DNA of 64,000 nucleotides from Rhodospirillaceae bacterium UBA1479 (GCA_002325375.1 DCRZ01000002.1:496001-560000), one strand, 5' to 3'; counted from the first letter of the stretch, positions 1 through 9,049 are shown. The notes: generated by a model from the sequence alone, not told the origin. Program-made: numbers and translations.

Positions 1-1
1 G

Positions 2-478
2 CAGTATCGAGTGACGTCGGGTGACGTCATTATCGTGGAAAAGCTGCTTGGCGAGCCGGGCGAAACGATTGAAGTTGGCCAGGTGATGATGCTGGGCGAA
101 GAGGGCAAGGCCCCCACGTTCGGCACCCCCGTGGTCGAGAAGGCTGCCGTGTTCGCCGAAGTGCTGGAACAGCAGAAGGGCGACAAGATTCTGATCTTCA
201 AAAAGAAGCGGCGCCACAACTACCGCCGCCTCAAGGGTCATCGGCAGTTCGAGACGGTGCTGCGCATCGTCGATGTGAGCGCCACCGGCACCAAGCCGGC
301 CGCGGCCAAGAAGGCGGCGCCGAAGAAGGCCGACGCCGAACCCGCCGCCGACGCCAAGCCGGCGAAAAAGGAATCCAAGGCGGCCGCCGACAAGGCTGAC
401 GCCAAACCGGCCGCGAAGAAGCCCGCGGCCAAGAAGGCCCCCGCCAAGAAAGCCGCCCCCAAAAAGGGCGAGGAATAA
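2..478 (+). CDS. rplU: 50S ribosomal protein L21 (5' end cut by window edge)
   Basis: L21 is a primary 23S rRNA-binding protein of the large ribosomal subunit. The reading frame is already open at base 2 (Q-Y-R-V then SGDVIIVEKL), which matches the family a little after its N-terminus, so roughly the first dozen residues lie outside the window; the GTG at 11 is internal. The body contains the L21 core with the KKKRRHNYRRLKGHRQ RNA-binding stretch. After about residue 95 there is a roughly 60-residue Lys/Ala/Pro-rich tail (repeated PAAKKA-type units), a low-complexity basic extension common in alphaproteobacterial L21 and probably disordered. It is followed 13 bases later by rpmA, the usual L21-L27 operon. 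Confidence 0.97.
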   Translation, partial: QYRVTSGDVIIVEKLLGEPGETIEVGQVMMLGEEGKAPTFGTPVVEKAAVFAEVLEQQKGDKILIFKKKRRHNYRRLKGHRQFETVLRIVDVSATGTKPAAAKKAAPKKADAEPAADAKPAKKESKAAADKADAKPAAKKPAAKKAPAKKAAPKKGEE

Positions 479-491
479 GGAGTAGTCACCG

Positions 492-749
492 ATGGCACAT
501 AAGAAATCCGGTGGTAGTTCGCGCAACGGCCGCGACTCAGAAGGCCGCCGCCTGGGCTTGAAGAAGTCCGGCGGTCAGGCTGTCGAGCCCGGCAACATCA
601 TCGTGCGTCAGCGCGGCACCAAGTATCACCCCGGCGAAAACGTCGGCATCGGCAAGGATCACACGATCTTCGCCATGGCCGAAGGCCGGGTGAAGTTCGC
701 GACCAAGGCCAAGGGCCGTACCTACATTTCGGTGGAGCCGTCGGTCTGA
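492..749 (+). CDS. rpmA: 50S ribosomal protein L27
   Basis: L27 sits near the peptidyl-transferase centre, its N-terminus reaching toward the tRNA acceptor ends. The 85-residue product starts MAHKKSGGSSRNGRDSEG, the standard L27 N-terminus (no Firmicutes-type cleavable extension), and carries the GNIIVRQRGTKYHPG signature. An AAGGAG ribosome-binding site lies just upstream. It follows rplU closely, and a strong terminator follows its stop, so rplU-rpmA is probably one transcript ending before obgE. Confidence 0.98.
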   Translation: MAHKKSGGSSRNGRDSEGRRLGLKKSGGQAVEPGNIIVRQRGTKYHPGENVGIGKDHTIFAMAEGRVKFATKAKGRTYISVEPSV

Positions 750-782
750 CGGACTGAACGGCCATTCGCGACTTGAAATGCG

Positions 783-813
783 CGGGGGAATGGCCAGCCA
801 TTCCCCCGTTTTT
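783..813 (+). terminator. Rho-independent terminator after rplU-rpmA
   Basis: An 11-bp perfect stem (CGGGGGAATGG at 783-793 with CCATTCCCCCG at 798-808, 4-nt loop) is followed directly by five T residues at 809-813. It ends the rplU-rpmA transcript, and implies that obgE at 844 has its own start or depends on read-through. Confidence 0.85.
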
Positions 814-843
814 CGTGTCGGATGCAAGGTGTAGGTTCTCGCA

Positions 844-1899
844 ATGAAATTCCTCGACGAAGCGAAGGTGTTCGTGAAAAGCGGCGACGGCGGCAGCGGC
901 TGCATGTCGTTCCGGCGCGAGAAGTACATCGAATTCGGCGGCCCCGACGGCGGCGACGGCGGGCGCGGCGGCGACGTCATCATCGAATGCGCCGACGGCC
1001 TGAACACGTTGATCGATTTCCGCTATCAGCAGCATTTCAAGGCCGGGCGCGGCAACCACGGCATGGGCAAGAACCGCACCGGCGGCGGCGGCAAGGACAT
1101 TACCCTCAAGGTGCCCGTCGGCACGCAGATCCTGGACGACGACAAGGAAACCGTGCTGGCCGACATGACCCGCGTGGGCCAGCGCATCGTCCTGCTGAAG
1201 GGCGGCGACGGCGGGTTCGGCAACGCGCGGTTCAAGACATCGACCAACCAGGCTCCGCGCAAGACCATTCCCGGCTTTCCCGGCGAGGAACGCTGGATCT
1301 GGCTGCGCCTGAAGCTGATCGCCGACGCCGGCCTGGTCGGCCTGCCCAACGCGGGCAAGTCGACCTTCCTGGCGGCCTCATCGCGGGCCAAGCCGAAGAT
1401 CGCCGATTATCCCTTCACCACCCTGCACCCCAACCTGGGCGTGGTCATGGTCGACCAATGGTCCTTCGTGCTGGCCGACATCCCGGGCCTGATCGAGGGC
1501 GCCAGCGAGGGGGCGGGCCTGGGCACGCGCTTTCTCGGCCATGTCGAACGCTGCCGCGTGCTGCTGCATCTGGTCGACGGCACTCAGGAAGATGTCGCGG
1601 CGGCCTACCGGCAGGTGCGCCATGAAATGAAGGCCTACGGCAGCGGTCTGGCCGACAAGACCGAAATCGTGGCCCTTAACAAATGCGACGCCCTGACCGA
1701 CGACGAGATCAAGGAACAGCGCAAGAAGCTGGCCCGGGCGGCCAGGTGCAAGATGGCCGACGTGATGCTGGTGTCCGGCGTGTCCGGCAAGGGTGTGCCC
1801 GAGGTGCTGCGCGCCTTGGTTGCCGAGATCGGCGGCGCACAGGATGCCGAGAAAGCTGCCGAAGCGGGCCCGGCGGAGGAGGAGGCCTGGCGGCCATGA
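844..1899 (+). CDS. obgE: Obg family GTPase ObgE/CgtA
   Basis: Essential GTPase that associates with the 50S subunit and links ribosome assembly to growth and stress. The 351-residue protein begins MKFLDEAKVFVKSGDGG, the glycine-rich Obg fold (about residues 1-158), followed by the G domain with P-loop GLPNAGKST near residue 166, the DIPGLIEGA switch II/G3 and NKCD G4 motifs. The C-terminus is a short acidic tail. Its stop codon overlaps the proB start by four bases (ATGA), so translation of proB is probably coupled. The rplU-rpmA-obgE-proB-proA order is widely conserved in Alphaproteobacteria. Confidence 0.97.
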   Translation: MKFLDEAKVFVKSGDGGSGCMSFRREKYIEFGGPDGGDGGRGGDVIIECADGLNTLIDFRYQQHFKAGRGNHGMGKNRTGGGGKDITLKVPVGTQILDDDKETVLADMTRVGQRIVLLKGGDGGFGNARFKTSTNQAPRKTIPGFPGEERWIWLRLKLIADAGLVGLPNAGKSTFLAASSRAKPKIADYPFTTLHPNLGVVMVDQWSFVLADIPGLIEGASEGAGLGTRFLGHVERCRVLLHLVDGTQEDVAAAYRQVRHEMKAYGSGLADKTEIVALNKCDALTDDEIKEQRKKLARAARCKMADVMLVSGVSGKGVPEVLRALVAEIGGAQDAEKAAEAGPAEEEAWRP

Positions 1900-3023
1900 C
1901 CGGGACTCCCGCCCTCGCGGACGGTACGCGGGTCATCGTCAAGATCGGCTCGGCCCTGCTGGTCGACAAGGAACGCGGCACCGTCAAGCGCGCCTGGCTG
2001 GAAACCCTGGGCGCCGACATCATGAGCCTGCGTGCACGCGGGCACGAGGTCGTCATCGTGTCCTCCGGCGCCATCGCCATCGGCCGCCGGCACTTGGGCC
2101 TGCCGGTGCGCGGCAAGCTGAAGCTGGAGGAAAGCCAGGCCGCCGCCGCCGCCGGCATGGTGCGTCTGGCCCATGCCTATCAGGAAGTTCTGGGCGTCTA
2201 CGACGTGACGGTGGCGCAGGTTCTGCTGACCCTGGACGACAGCGAAAACCGCCGCCGCTACCTCAACGCCCGCAACACCATCGACCAGATCATCCGCCTG
2301 GGCGCCGTGCCCCTGATCAACGAGAACGACACCGTGGCGACGGACGAAATCCGCTTCGGCGACAACGACCGCCTGGCCGCGCGCGTGGCCGCCATGGTGT
2401 CGGCCGATACCCTGGTGCTGCTGTCGTCGTCGGATGGGCTGTATGAAAGCGACCCGAGCCAGGATCCCGACGCGGTTCACGTGCCCCTGGTGACAGGCGG
2501 CATCACACCCGAGATCGAGGCCATGGCCGGCATCAATAAGACCGACGACGGGTCGGGCGGCATGGTGACCAAGCTGGTCGCGGCCCGCATGGCCATGGCC
2601 GCCGGCTGCCGCATGGTGATCGCCAATGGGATGGAAGATCATCCGCTCGCCCGCATGGAAGCGGGGGGCCGGGTCACCTGGTTCCTGCCCGACGCCAATC
2701 CGTTGACCGCGCGCAAGCAGTGGATTTCAGGTTCGCTGAAACCCGGTGGCGCCGTGGTGGTCGACGACGGGGCGGGCCGGGCGCTGGCCCGTGGCAAGAG
2801 CCTGCTGCCGGCCGGCGTGGTCAAGGTCGAGGGCCGGTTCGAGCGCGGCGACGCGGTGACCGTGAAGACCCAGTCGGGAGACCACCTGGGGCGCGGTCTG
2901 GTGGCCTATTCGGCGGCCGATGCGCGGCGCATCGCGGGCGCGAAATCGAAGGAAATCGAGGCCATCCTGGGCTATCGTGGCCGCGACGAGATGATCCACC
3001 GCGACGATCTGGTGTTGGACTGA
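1896..3023 (+). CDS. proB: Glutamate 5-kinase
   Basis: Phosphorylates L-glutamate at the gamma carboxyl, the first step of proline synthesis. The 375-residue protein has an amino-acid-kinase domain (VIVKIGSALLVD at the start, VSSGAIAIG, and INENDTVATDEIRFGDNDRLAA in mid-domain) and a C-terminal PUA domain from about residue 280 (GAVVVDDGAGRALARGKSLLPAG). The ATG at 1896 overlaps the obgE stop and gives the expected family length; the same frame stays open upstream inside obgE but without family similarity. It lies directly before proA, which takes its unstable product. Confidence 0.97.
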   Translation: MTGTPALADGTRVIVKIGSALLVDKERGTVKRAWLETLGADIMSLRARGHEVVIVSSGAIAIGRRHLGLPVRGKLKLEESQAAAAAGMVRLAHAYQEVLGVYDVTVAQVLLTLDDSENRRRYLNARNTIDQIIRLGAVPLINENDTVATDEIRFGDNDRLAARVAAMVSADTLVLLSSSDGLYESDPSQDPDAVHVPLVTGGITPEIEAMAGINKTDDGSGGMVTKLVAARMAMAAGCRMVIANGMEDHPLARMEAGGRVTWFLPDANPLTARKQWISGSLKPGGAVVVDDGAGRALARGKSLLPAGVVKVEGRFERGDAVTVKTQSGDHLGRGLVAYSAADARRIAGAKSKEIEAILGYRGRDEMIHRDDLVLD

Positions 3024-3064
3024 TGTCCGCCGGCCCCCATATGGTTGCCGGCGAGGAGAGGACG

Positions 3065-4336
3065 ATGACGAGCGATACAGACGATATTCCCCGGATGATG
3101 GCCGAGATCGGCCGCCGTGCCCGCGCCGCCCAGGCGAAGCTGGCCGTGGCGCCGCGCGCCGCCAAGGACAAGGCCTTGACCGAGGCCGCCGCCAGCCTGC
3201 GCCGCCGCCAGAACCACATCCTGTCGGAGAACGCCAAGGACATGGCGGGGGGCGAGGCCAAGGGGCTGACCAGGGCCCTGCTCGACCGTCTGCTGCTGAA
3301 CGAAGACCGGGTCGAGGCCATGGCCCGCGGCCTGGAGGACATCGCCAAGCTCGACGATCCCGTGGGCACGACGCTGGCCGAATGGGACCGGCCCAACGGC
3401 CTGCATATCGAACGCAGGCGCGTGCCGCTGGGCGTGATCGGCGTAATCTACGAATCCCGGCCCAACGTGACGGCGGACGCCGGCGGACTCTGCCTGAAGG
3501 CGGGCAACGCCTCGATCCTGCGCGGTGGCTCGGAAAGCTTCCATTCATCCTCGGCGATCCTGGACAGCCTGCGCGAAGGGCTGAAGGCCGCCGACCTGCC
3601 CGAGGACGCGATCCAGACCGTGCCGACCCGCGACCGCGCCGCCGTCGGCGAAATGCTGCGCATGACCGACTTCATCGACGTCATCGTGCCGCGCGGCGGC
3701 AAGTCCCTGATCGAACGCGTCATCCAGGAAAGCAAGGTGCCCCTGTTCCAGCATCTGGAAGGGCTCTGCCATTCCTACGTCAACAAGGCCGCCGACCCGG
3801 CCATGGCCCGCGACGTGGTGGTCAACGCCAAGATGCGCCGCACGGGCATCTGCGGGGCGACGGAAAACATCCTGGTCGACCGCGACGCGGCGGCGGCGCT
3901 TCTGCCCGGTATTCTCGACGGCCTGGTGCAGGCCGGCTGTGAAGTGCGCGGCGACGCCGAGGTGCAGAAGATGGATGCCCGCGTGGTCCCGGCGACGGAC
4001 GCGGACTGGGACACGGAATACCTGGACAGCATCGTCGCCGTGAAACTGGTCGACGACATCGACGATGCCATTCGTTTCATCGGAACCCATGGCTCCGACC
4101 ACACCGACGCCATCATCACCGGCGACGCGGCGGCGGCGGAAAAATTCATCAACGAGGTCGACAGCGCCATCGTGCTGGTCAATGCCTCGACCCAGTTCGC
4201 CGACGGCGGCGAATTCGGCATGGGGGCGGAGATCGGCATTTCCACCGGCAAGCTGCATGCTCGCGGGCCGGTCGGGGTCGAACAGTTGACCAGCTTCAAA
4301 TACATCGTCCGCGGCGCCGGTCAGGTCCGGCCGTAG
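3065..4336 (+). CDS. proA: Gamma-glutamyl phosphate reductase
   Basis: NADPH-dependent reductase giving glutamate-5-semialdehyde, the second proline step. The product has 423 residues of the aldehyde-dehydrogenase-like fold; the catalytic cysteine is C263 in RRTGICGATENILVD. I chose ATG 3065 (MTSDTDDIPRMM) because GAGGAG lies about 7 bases upstream; an alternative ATG at 3023 touching the proB stop would add 14 residues without family similarity. Together with proB and proC at 34.1 kb the window encodes the whole glutamate-to-proline route, in two loci. Confidence 0.97.
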   Translation: MTSDTDDIPRMMAEIGRRARAAQAKLAVAPRAAKDKALTEAAASLRRRQNHILSENAKDMAGGEAKGLTRALLDRLLLNEDRVEAMARGLEDIAKLDDPVGTTLAEWDRPNGLHIERRRVPLGVIGVIYESRPNVTADAGGLCLKAGNASILRGGSESFHSSSAILDSLREGLKAADLPEDAIQTVPTRDRAAVGEMLRMTDFIDVIVPRGGKSLIERVIQESKVPLFQHLEGLCHSYVNKAADPAMARDVVVNAKMRRTGICGATENILVDRDAAAALLPGILDGLVQAGCEVRGDAEVQKMDARVVPATDADWDTEYLDSIVAVKLVDDIDDAIRFIGTHGSDHTDAIITGDAAAAEKFINEVDSAIVLVNASTQFADGGEFGMGAEIGISTGKLHARGPVGVEQLTSFKYIVRGAGQVRP

Positions 4337-4382
4337 CGCCTTCGGGCATCCTCATCACCCCTGACCCCCAGGCGGGCCCCCC

Positions 4383-4979
4383 TTGAAACGGCATCTTCGG
4401 CGCATCGGCATTCTGGGCGGGTCCTTCAACCCCGCCCACCAGGGCCACCGGCACATCAGCCTGCAGGCGCTGAAGCGTTTGCGGCTGGACGAGGTGTGGT
4501 GGCTGGTGTCGCCGCAGAACCCGTTGAAGCCCCAGGCCGGCATGGCGCCCTTCGAGGCGCGAATCGAAAGTGCGCAAAAAGTCGCCGACCACCCCCGCAT
4601 CCGGGTCACCGACGTGGAAAAGGGCCTGGGCACGACCTATACGGCGGAAACCCTGGCCAGACTGGTCCGGCGATTCCCAAATCACCGGTTTGTCTGGCTT
4701 ATGGGGGCCGACAACCTGGCGCAGATTTCCCGCTGGAACCATTGGACACGAATCTTTCAAACCGTGCCCGTTGCGGTTTTCGACCGTCCTACCTATTCTT
4801 TAGGGGCGTTGTCGGGCAGGGCAGCGCGCCGGTTCCACCGGGAACGGATCAAGGAATCCCGGGCGGGTCGGCTGGCCGACATGCGTCCTCCGGCGTGGGT
4901 CTTCCTTCATACGCCCTTGAACGCGACCTCGGCCACGGCGCTCCGGGCGCGGGGCCTGTTCCGGCGTCCAGGCGGTTAA
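4383..4979 (+). CDS. nadD: Nicotinate-nucleotide adenylyltransferase
   Basis: Transfers AMP from ATP to nicotinate mononucleotide in NAD synthesis. The N-terminus has the nucleotidyltransferase signature IGILGGSFNPAHQGH (residues about 8-22) and NPLKP; the C-terminus keeps a SATALRARG motif, the family's ISSTxIR-like ATP contact. Length 198 aa is normal. The start is a TTG (4383), as no ATG fits before the GGSFNP motif. The order nadD-rsfS-rlmH is common in proteobacteria. Confidence 0.94.
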   Translation: MKRHLRRIGILGGSFNPAHQGHRHISLQALKRLRLDEVWWLVSPQNPLKPQAGMAPFEARIESAQKVADHPRIRVTDVEKGLGTTYTAETLARLVRRFPNHRFVWLMGADNLAQISRWNHWTRIFQTVPVAVFDRPTYSLGALSGRAARRFHRERIKESRAGRLADMRPPAWVFLHTPLNATSATALRARGLFRRPGG

Positions 4980-5054
4980 CAAGACCGCCGGCAAGGTTGC
5001 CGACGGTTCGTGCAACGAACGAAAAGGAAAAAGGCCATACCAAAAGCGAAACCG

Positions 5055-5414
5055 ATGCCCCTCACCGGCGATGACGTCTTGAAGCTGGTGACCGCATCCC
5101 TGGATGACGACAAGGCACTGGACCTTTCCGTCATCGACCTTCACGGCAAGACCGATATCGCGGACCACATGGTCATTGCCAGCGGCACATCCGAGCGCCA
5201 GGTGGGCGCCATGGCCGACCACCTTCGGGAAAAACTCAAACAGAACGGGTTGAAGGGCATCAATGTCGAGGGCCTGACGCAGTGCGACTGGGTCCTGATC
5301 GACGCCGGTGATGTCATCGTGCACCTGTTCCGCCCCGAAGTGCGGCAGTTCTACGGCCTGGAAAAGCTGTGGTCCGGCGCACCGGTCCAGGAAGCCACCG
5401 CCGCGCCGGCCTGA
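5055..5414 (+). CDS. rsfS: Ribosome silencing factor RsfS
   Basis: RsfS binds L14 and blocks joining of ribosomal subunits under nutrient limitation. The 119-residue product shows the family core: ALDLSVIDLHGKTDIADHMVIASGTSERQV, then DWVLIDAGDVIVHLF and a C-terminal YGLEKLW. Start choice is uncertain: ATG 5055 gives the usual family length, whereas an upstream GTG at 5010 would add 15 basic residues; a purine-rich AAGGAAAAAGG lies between the two. It lies between nadD and rlmH as in many proteobacteria. Confidence 0.93.
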   Translation: MPLTGDDVLKLVTASLDDDKALDLSVIDLHGKTDIADHMVIASGTSERQVGAMADHLREKLKQNGLKGINVEGLTQCDWVLIDAGDVIVHLFRPEVRQFYGLEKLWSGAPVQEATAAPA

Positions 5415-5438
5415 TGTAAGGTCAGCCGCCAAGACCCG

Positions 5439-5521
5439 GTTCCCCGGCATAACGCCGGCGGGACTTAGGGAACGACGTATATCCGACGGCAGCCCCGCTT
5501 TCGTCACAGGAAAGCGGGCTG
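5439..5521 (+). other. Structured intergenic segment between rsfS and rlmH
   Basis: Two strong hairpins occupy the 157-base gap. The first pairs GTTCCC (5439-5444) with GGGAAC (5468-5473) around an inner CGGC/GCCG stem. The second pairs about 12 bases at 5490-5502 with 5510-5521 (core CCCGCTTTC/GAAAGCGGG, one bulged C, 7-nt loop). Neither is followed by a T run, so they do not look like simple terminators. They could be a leader structure for rlmH or a processed RNA; no known family is recognised. Confidence 0.4.
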
Positions 5522-5571
5522 TATCAGACGGCCTTGTTCGCTCTGCCGTCAAATCACGCTAATCTCTCGCC

Positions 5572-6030
5572 ATGCGCATCACCATCATCGCCGTGGGCCG
5601 CCGCAGGAAAGGCCCCGAACAGGACCTGTTCGACCAGTACAAGGCGCGCCTGCCCTGGCCGCTGGACCTCAAGCTGGTCGAGGAGAAAAAGCCGCTGTCC
5701 GGCGACGCCTTGAAGGCGCGGGAGGCGGAATTGCTGCTGGCGGCCTGCCCCGACGGCGCCACGCTGGTGGCGCTGGACGAACGCGGCACCTCGGATATCA
5801 GCCCGAAATTCGCCGAACGCCTGAATGTCTGGCGTGACGGCGGCGTGCGCGATCTGGTGTTCCTGATCGGCGGCGCCGACGGCCTGGCTGCTGACCTGCG
5901 CAAACGGGCCGATTTCGTGATGTCGCTTGGCAAGCAGACCTGGCCGCATCAATTGGTCCCGGCCTTGTTGGCCGAACAGCTTTACCGGGGGCATGCGATC
6001 CTCACCGGGCATCCCTATCACCGGGTGTGA
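5572..6030 (+). CDS. rlmH: 23S rRNA (pseudouridine1915-N3)-methyltransferase RlmH
   Basis: SPOUT-class methyltransferase that methylates pseudouridine 1915 in helix 69 of 23S rRNA in assembled 70S ribosomes. The 152-residue protein starts MRITIIAVGRRRKGPEQ and has the knotted SAM-binding motifs VFLIGGADGLAADLRKRAD and the C-terminal LLAEQLYRGHAILTGHPYHR, the family's near-invariant tail. It is adjacent to rsfS, the standard pairing, and about 155 bases before gpmI. Confidence 0.96.
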   Translation: MRITIIAVGRRRKGPEQDLFDQYKARLPWPLDLKLVEEKKPLSGDALKAREAELLLAACPDGATLVALDERGTSDISPKFAERLNVWRDGGVRDLVFLIGGADGLAADLRKRADFVMSLGKQTWPHQLVPALLAEQLYRGHAILTGHPYHRV

Positions 6031-6184
6031 GGGCCGGTTCCCCCGTGGGGCGGGCCGCGCGCCAAGGCTACCATCCGGCGCGATCCTCTGGTAAAAGACG
6101 GCCTGAGGGTCGGCGCCGTTGACGGCAGGCCGAGAACACCCCATTTCAGCACCCCAATGCCTGTTTATCGTTAAGAAGAGCGCC

Positions 6185-7762
6185 ATGTCCGAAGCGACCA
6201 AACACCCCCGACCCGTCGTCCTGTGCATCCTGGACGGATGGGGCGACCGCGAAGCGGCCCCCGACAACGCCATTTCCCTGGCCAAGACACCGACCTGGGA
6301 CCGTCTGGTCGCCGCGTGTCCGCGCGCGCGCCTGGATGCCTCTGCCCAGGAAGTGGGCCTGCCCCAGGGCCAGATGGGCAATTCCGAGGTCGGGCACATG
6401 AACCTGGGCGCCGGGCGTGTCGTCATGCAGGATCTGCCGCGCATCGACGCGGCGGTGGCCGACGGCTCGCTGGCCGAGAATCCGGCGCTGGGCGCCTTCA
6501 TCGACAACCTCAAGAAATCCGGCGGCGTCTGCCATCTGATCGGCCTGCTCAGCCCCGGCGGCGTGCACAGCCATCAGGACCATATGGTGGCCCTGGCCAA
6601 GGCCGTGGCCAAGGCGGGCGTGCCCGTGGTCGTCCATGCCTTCCTGGACGGCCGGGACACCCAACCCAAGGGGGCCAAGGGCTATATGGGTCGGTTCCTG
6701 ACCGACCTCGACGCCTGCGAGGGCGTGACCGTCGGCACGGTGACCGGGCGTTACTTCGCCATGGACCGGGACAAGCGCTGGGACCGGGTTTCCAAGGCCT
6801 ACGACGTGATGGTCCGTGCCGAAGGCGTGGACACGTCCGACGATCCCGTGCGGGCGATCGAGGAAGCCTATAACGTCGGCAAGACCGATGAATTCATGGA
6901 ACCCTGCGTGATCGGTGATTATGCGGGGATGTCCGACGGCGACGGCCTGCTGTGTGCCAATTTCCGCGCCGACCGGGCGCGGGAGATTTTGTCGGCCCTG
7001 GTCGATCCCGGCTTCGACGGGTTCACGCGGGCCAAGACCGTGGATTTCGCGGCGCGCCTGGGCATGGTGGAATATTCCAGCGATCTCAATGCCTTCCTTA
7101 CGGCCATGTTCCCTTCGGAAACCCTCTCGGGCATCCTGGGCGAGGTCGTCTCCAAGGCCAAAAAGACCCAGTTACGCATCGCCGAGACGGAAAAATACGC
7201 CCATGTGACCTTCTTCCTGAACGGTGGGCGTGAGGACGTGTTCGACGGCGAGGAACGCATCCTGGTGCCGTCGCCCAAGGTCGCGACCTATGACCTGCAG
7301 CCCGAAATGTCGGCGCCCAAGGTGACGGACGAACTGGTCCGGGTGATCGGTGAGGGCAGGTTCGATCTGATCGTGGTCAACTTCGCCAACGGCGACATGG
7401 TCGGCCATACGGGTATCCTCGAAGCCGCCATGAAGGCGGCGGAAACCATCGACGCCGCGCTGACCCGCCTGGAAAAGGCCGTGATCGACGCCGGCGGCGT
7501 CATGCTGGTCACCGCCGACCACGGCAATTGCGAGCAGATGGCCGACCCCAAGAACCGCGGCCCCCACACGGCCCATACCCTGAACCTGGTGCCGGCGCTG
7601 CTGGTCAACGCGCCCGGCTGGGTCAACGGCCTGCACGACGGCAGGCTCGCCGATGTGGCGCCGACGCTGCTGCAACTGATGGGTCTGGAACAGCCGGCGG
7701 AAATGACCGGCCGGTCGCTGATCGACGGCAGCGCGGCCGCGGCCCGCGCGGCGGCGGAGTAG
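6185..7762 (+). CDS. gpmI: 2,3-bisphosphoglycerate-independent phosphoglycerate mutase
   Basis: Interconverts 3- and 2-phosphoglycerate in glycolysis using two Mn ions and a phosphoserine intermediate. In the 525-residue product the metal Asp is D17 (VLCILDGWGDREAAPDNA) and the nucleophile S67 in GQMGNSEVGHMN; further metal motifs are HAFLDGRDT and TADHGNCEQM near the end. ATG 6185 is preceded by AAGAAGAG; the frame is open 66 bases further upstream without similarity. Its stop is 9 bases before the envC-like gene. Confidence 0.97.
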   Translation: MSEATKHPRPVVLCILDGWGDREAAPDNAISLAKTPTWDRLVAACPRARLDASAQEVGLPQGQMGNSEVGHMNLGAGRVVMQDLPRIDAAVADGSLAENPALGAFIDNLKKSGGVCHLIGLLSPGGVHSHQDHMVALAKAVAKAGVPVVVHAFLDGRDTQPKGAKGYMGRFLTDLDACEGVTVGTVTGRYFAMDRDKRWDRVSKAYDVMVRAEGVDTSDDPVRAIEEAYNVGKTDEFMEPCVIGDYAGMSDGDGLLCANFRADRAREILSALVDPGFDGFTRAKTVDFAARLGMVEYSSDLNAFLTAMFPSETLSGILGEVVSKAKKTQLRIAETEKYAHVTFFLNGGREDVFDGEERILVPSPKVATYDLQPEMSAPKVTDELVRVIGEGRFDLIVVNFANGDMVGHTGILEAAMKAAETIDAALTRLEKAVIDAGGVMLVTADHGNCEQMADPKNRGPHTAHTLNLVPALLVNAPGWVNGLHDGRLADVAPTLLQLMGLEQPAEMTGRSLIDGSAAAARAAAE

Positions 7763-7771
7763 GCGGGGCCC

Positions 7772-9049
7772 TTGGCCCGGCGCCGCCGGTCACCCTTTGG
7801 AATTGTGCTGGCGGCGGCCCTGGCTGCCCAGATGTCGGCTTCCGCCGTTCTGGCCGACGACAAGCCCGCGGCCGGATCCCTCGACAAGGTCCAGCAGGAA
7901 ATCAAGAAGGGCCGGGCGGAAAGCGAACGCCTGAAGGGGGCCGCCCAGGCGCTGGAGGCCGACCTCAAGAACTTGCAACACCGGCTGGTCTCAGCCGCCA
8001 AGGTCGTGCAGGACCGGGAACTGCGGGTCATTACCCTGGAGGCCAAGATCGCCGACCTGGTGCGCCAGGAAAAGGAAAAGCTGGCCCAGTTGAGCGCCAA
8101 CCGCTCACAGCTGGCCGGCGTTCTGGTGGCGTTGCAGAAGATGGTGCAATTCCCGCCCGAAGCCTTGCTGGCGATGCCGTCCAGCCCCGACGACCTGGTC
8201 CGCAGCGCCATTCTGCTGCGCGCCGTGGTGCCGGAAATCGACCGCCGGGCGACGCGCATCCGCCTGGACCTGCAATCCCTGGCCGATACCCGGGAAAAGA
8301 CCGCTGATGAGCGCCTGAACCTGAATTCGGCGGCCCAGGACCTGGACCGCCAACGCGCCGAGATCCGCCAGTTGATGGCCGACCGGCGCCGCCTGCTGGA
8401 CAAGACCCTGGCCGAGGAACGCCGCGCCGCCGAGCGCGTCGCCCGTCTGGCCGCCAAGGCGGAGAACCTGAAGGACCTGATGGCCCGGCTGGAGGAACAG
8501 CGCGCCGCCGACGAGCGCCAGGCCGCCCGCGCCGAAGAGGCAGCCAAAAGCGAGGCGAACGCCAAGGAACAAGCCGCCCGCGTGCGTGCCGAAGCCCAGC
8601 GCCAAGCCCGCGTCGCCGCCACAGTTTCGCCATCTGTGTCGATCACAAGTCGTCGTGGCCGGTTGCCGTTGCCCGTGATCGGCGACCTGATCGGCCGTTA
8701 CGGCGAGAACCTGCCGACGGGGCTTTCGCGCAAGGGCATCGACATCGCGGCCCGCGGCGGCGCCCAGGTGATCGCCACCTATAACGGGAAAATCGCGTTC
8801 GCGGGAAAATTCAGAGGTTATGGGCAATTATTGATTATCGATCACGGCGACGGATATCATACCCTGCTGGCCGGGATGGCCCGCATCGACATGGCCGTGG
8901 GCCAGCACGTTTCCACCGGTGAGCCCGTGGGCCTGATGGGGTCCGAGGGGGGCGACCGGCCCGTTCTCTACGTCGAACTGCGCCGCAAGGGACAACCGAT
9001 CAATCCCTTGCCGTGGTTGGCGTCACGCAATGACAAGGTAAGCGGATGA
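7772..9049 (+). CDS. envC: EnvC-like murein hydrolase activator (degenerate LytM/M23)
   Basis: Likely periplasmic activator of cell-wall amidases at the division septum. The 425-residue product has a basic N-terminus and signal peptide (cut near ASAVLA-DD), a long coiled coil (about residues 30-285, rich in Glu/Arg/Ala and Gln) and a C-terminal M23 fold (about 295-420). The zinc ligands are lost: the usual HxGxD reads RKGID, the HxH strand reads LYVEL and the central His segment reads LLAGM. So it should be non-catalytic, as in E. coli EnvC. The start is a TTG at 7772. It overlaps ctpA by four bases, a pairing common in Alphaproteobacteria. Confidence 0.88.
   Translation: MARRRRSPFGIVLAAALAAQMSASAVLADDKPAAGSLDKVQQEIKKGRAESERLKGAAQALEADLKNLQHRLVSAAKVVQDRELRVITLEAKIADLVRQEKEKLAQLSANRSQLAGVLVALQKMVQFPPEALLAMPSSPDDLVRSAILLRAVVPEIDRRATRIRLDLQSLADTREKTADERLNLNSAAQDLDRQRAEIRQLMADRRRLLDKTLAEERRAAERVARLAAKAENLKDLMARLEEQRAADERQAARAEEAAKSEANAKEQAARVRAEAQRQARVAATVSPSVSITSRRGRLPLPVIGDLIGRYGENLPTGLSRKGIDIAARGGAQVIATYNGKIAFAGKFRGYGQLLIIDHGDGYHTLLAGMARIDMAVGQHVSTGEPVGLMGSEGGDRPVLYVELRRKGQPINPLPWLASRNDKVSG

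Noticed and set aside
7772..9049. Active M23 zinc endopeptidase
   Set aside because: The His ligands are replaced, so an activator role is more likely.
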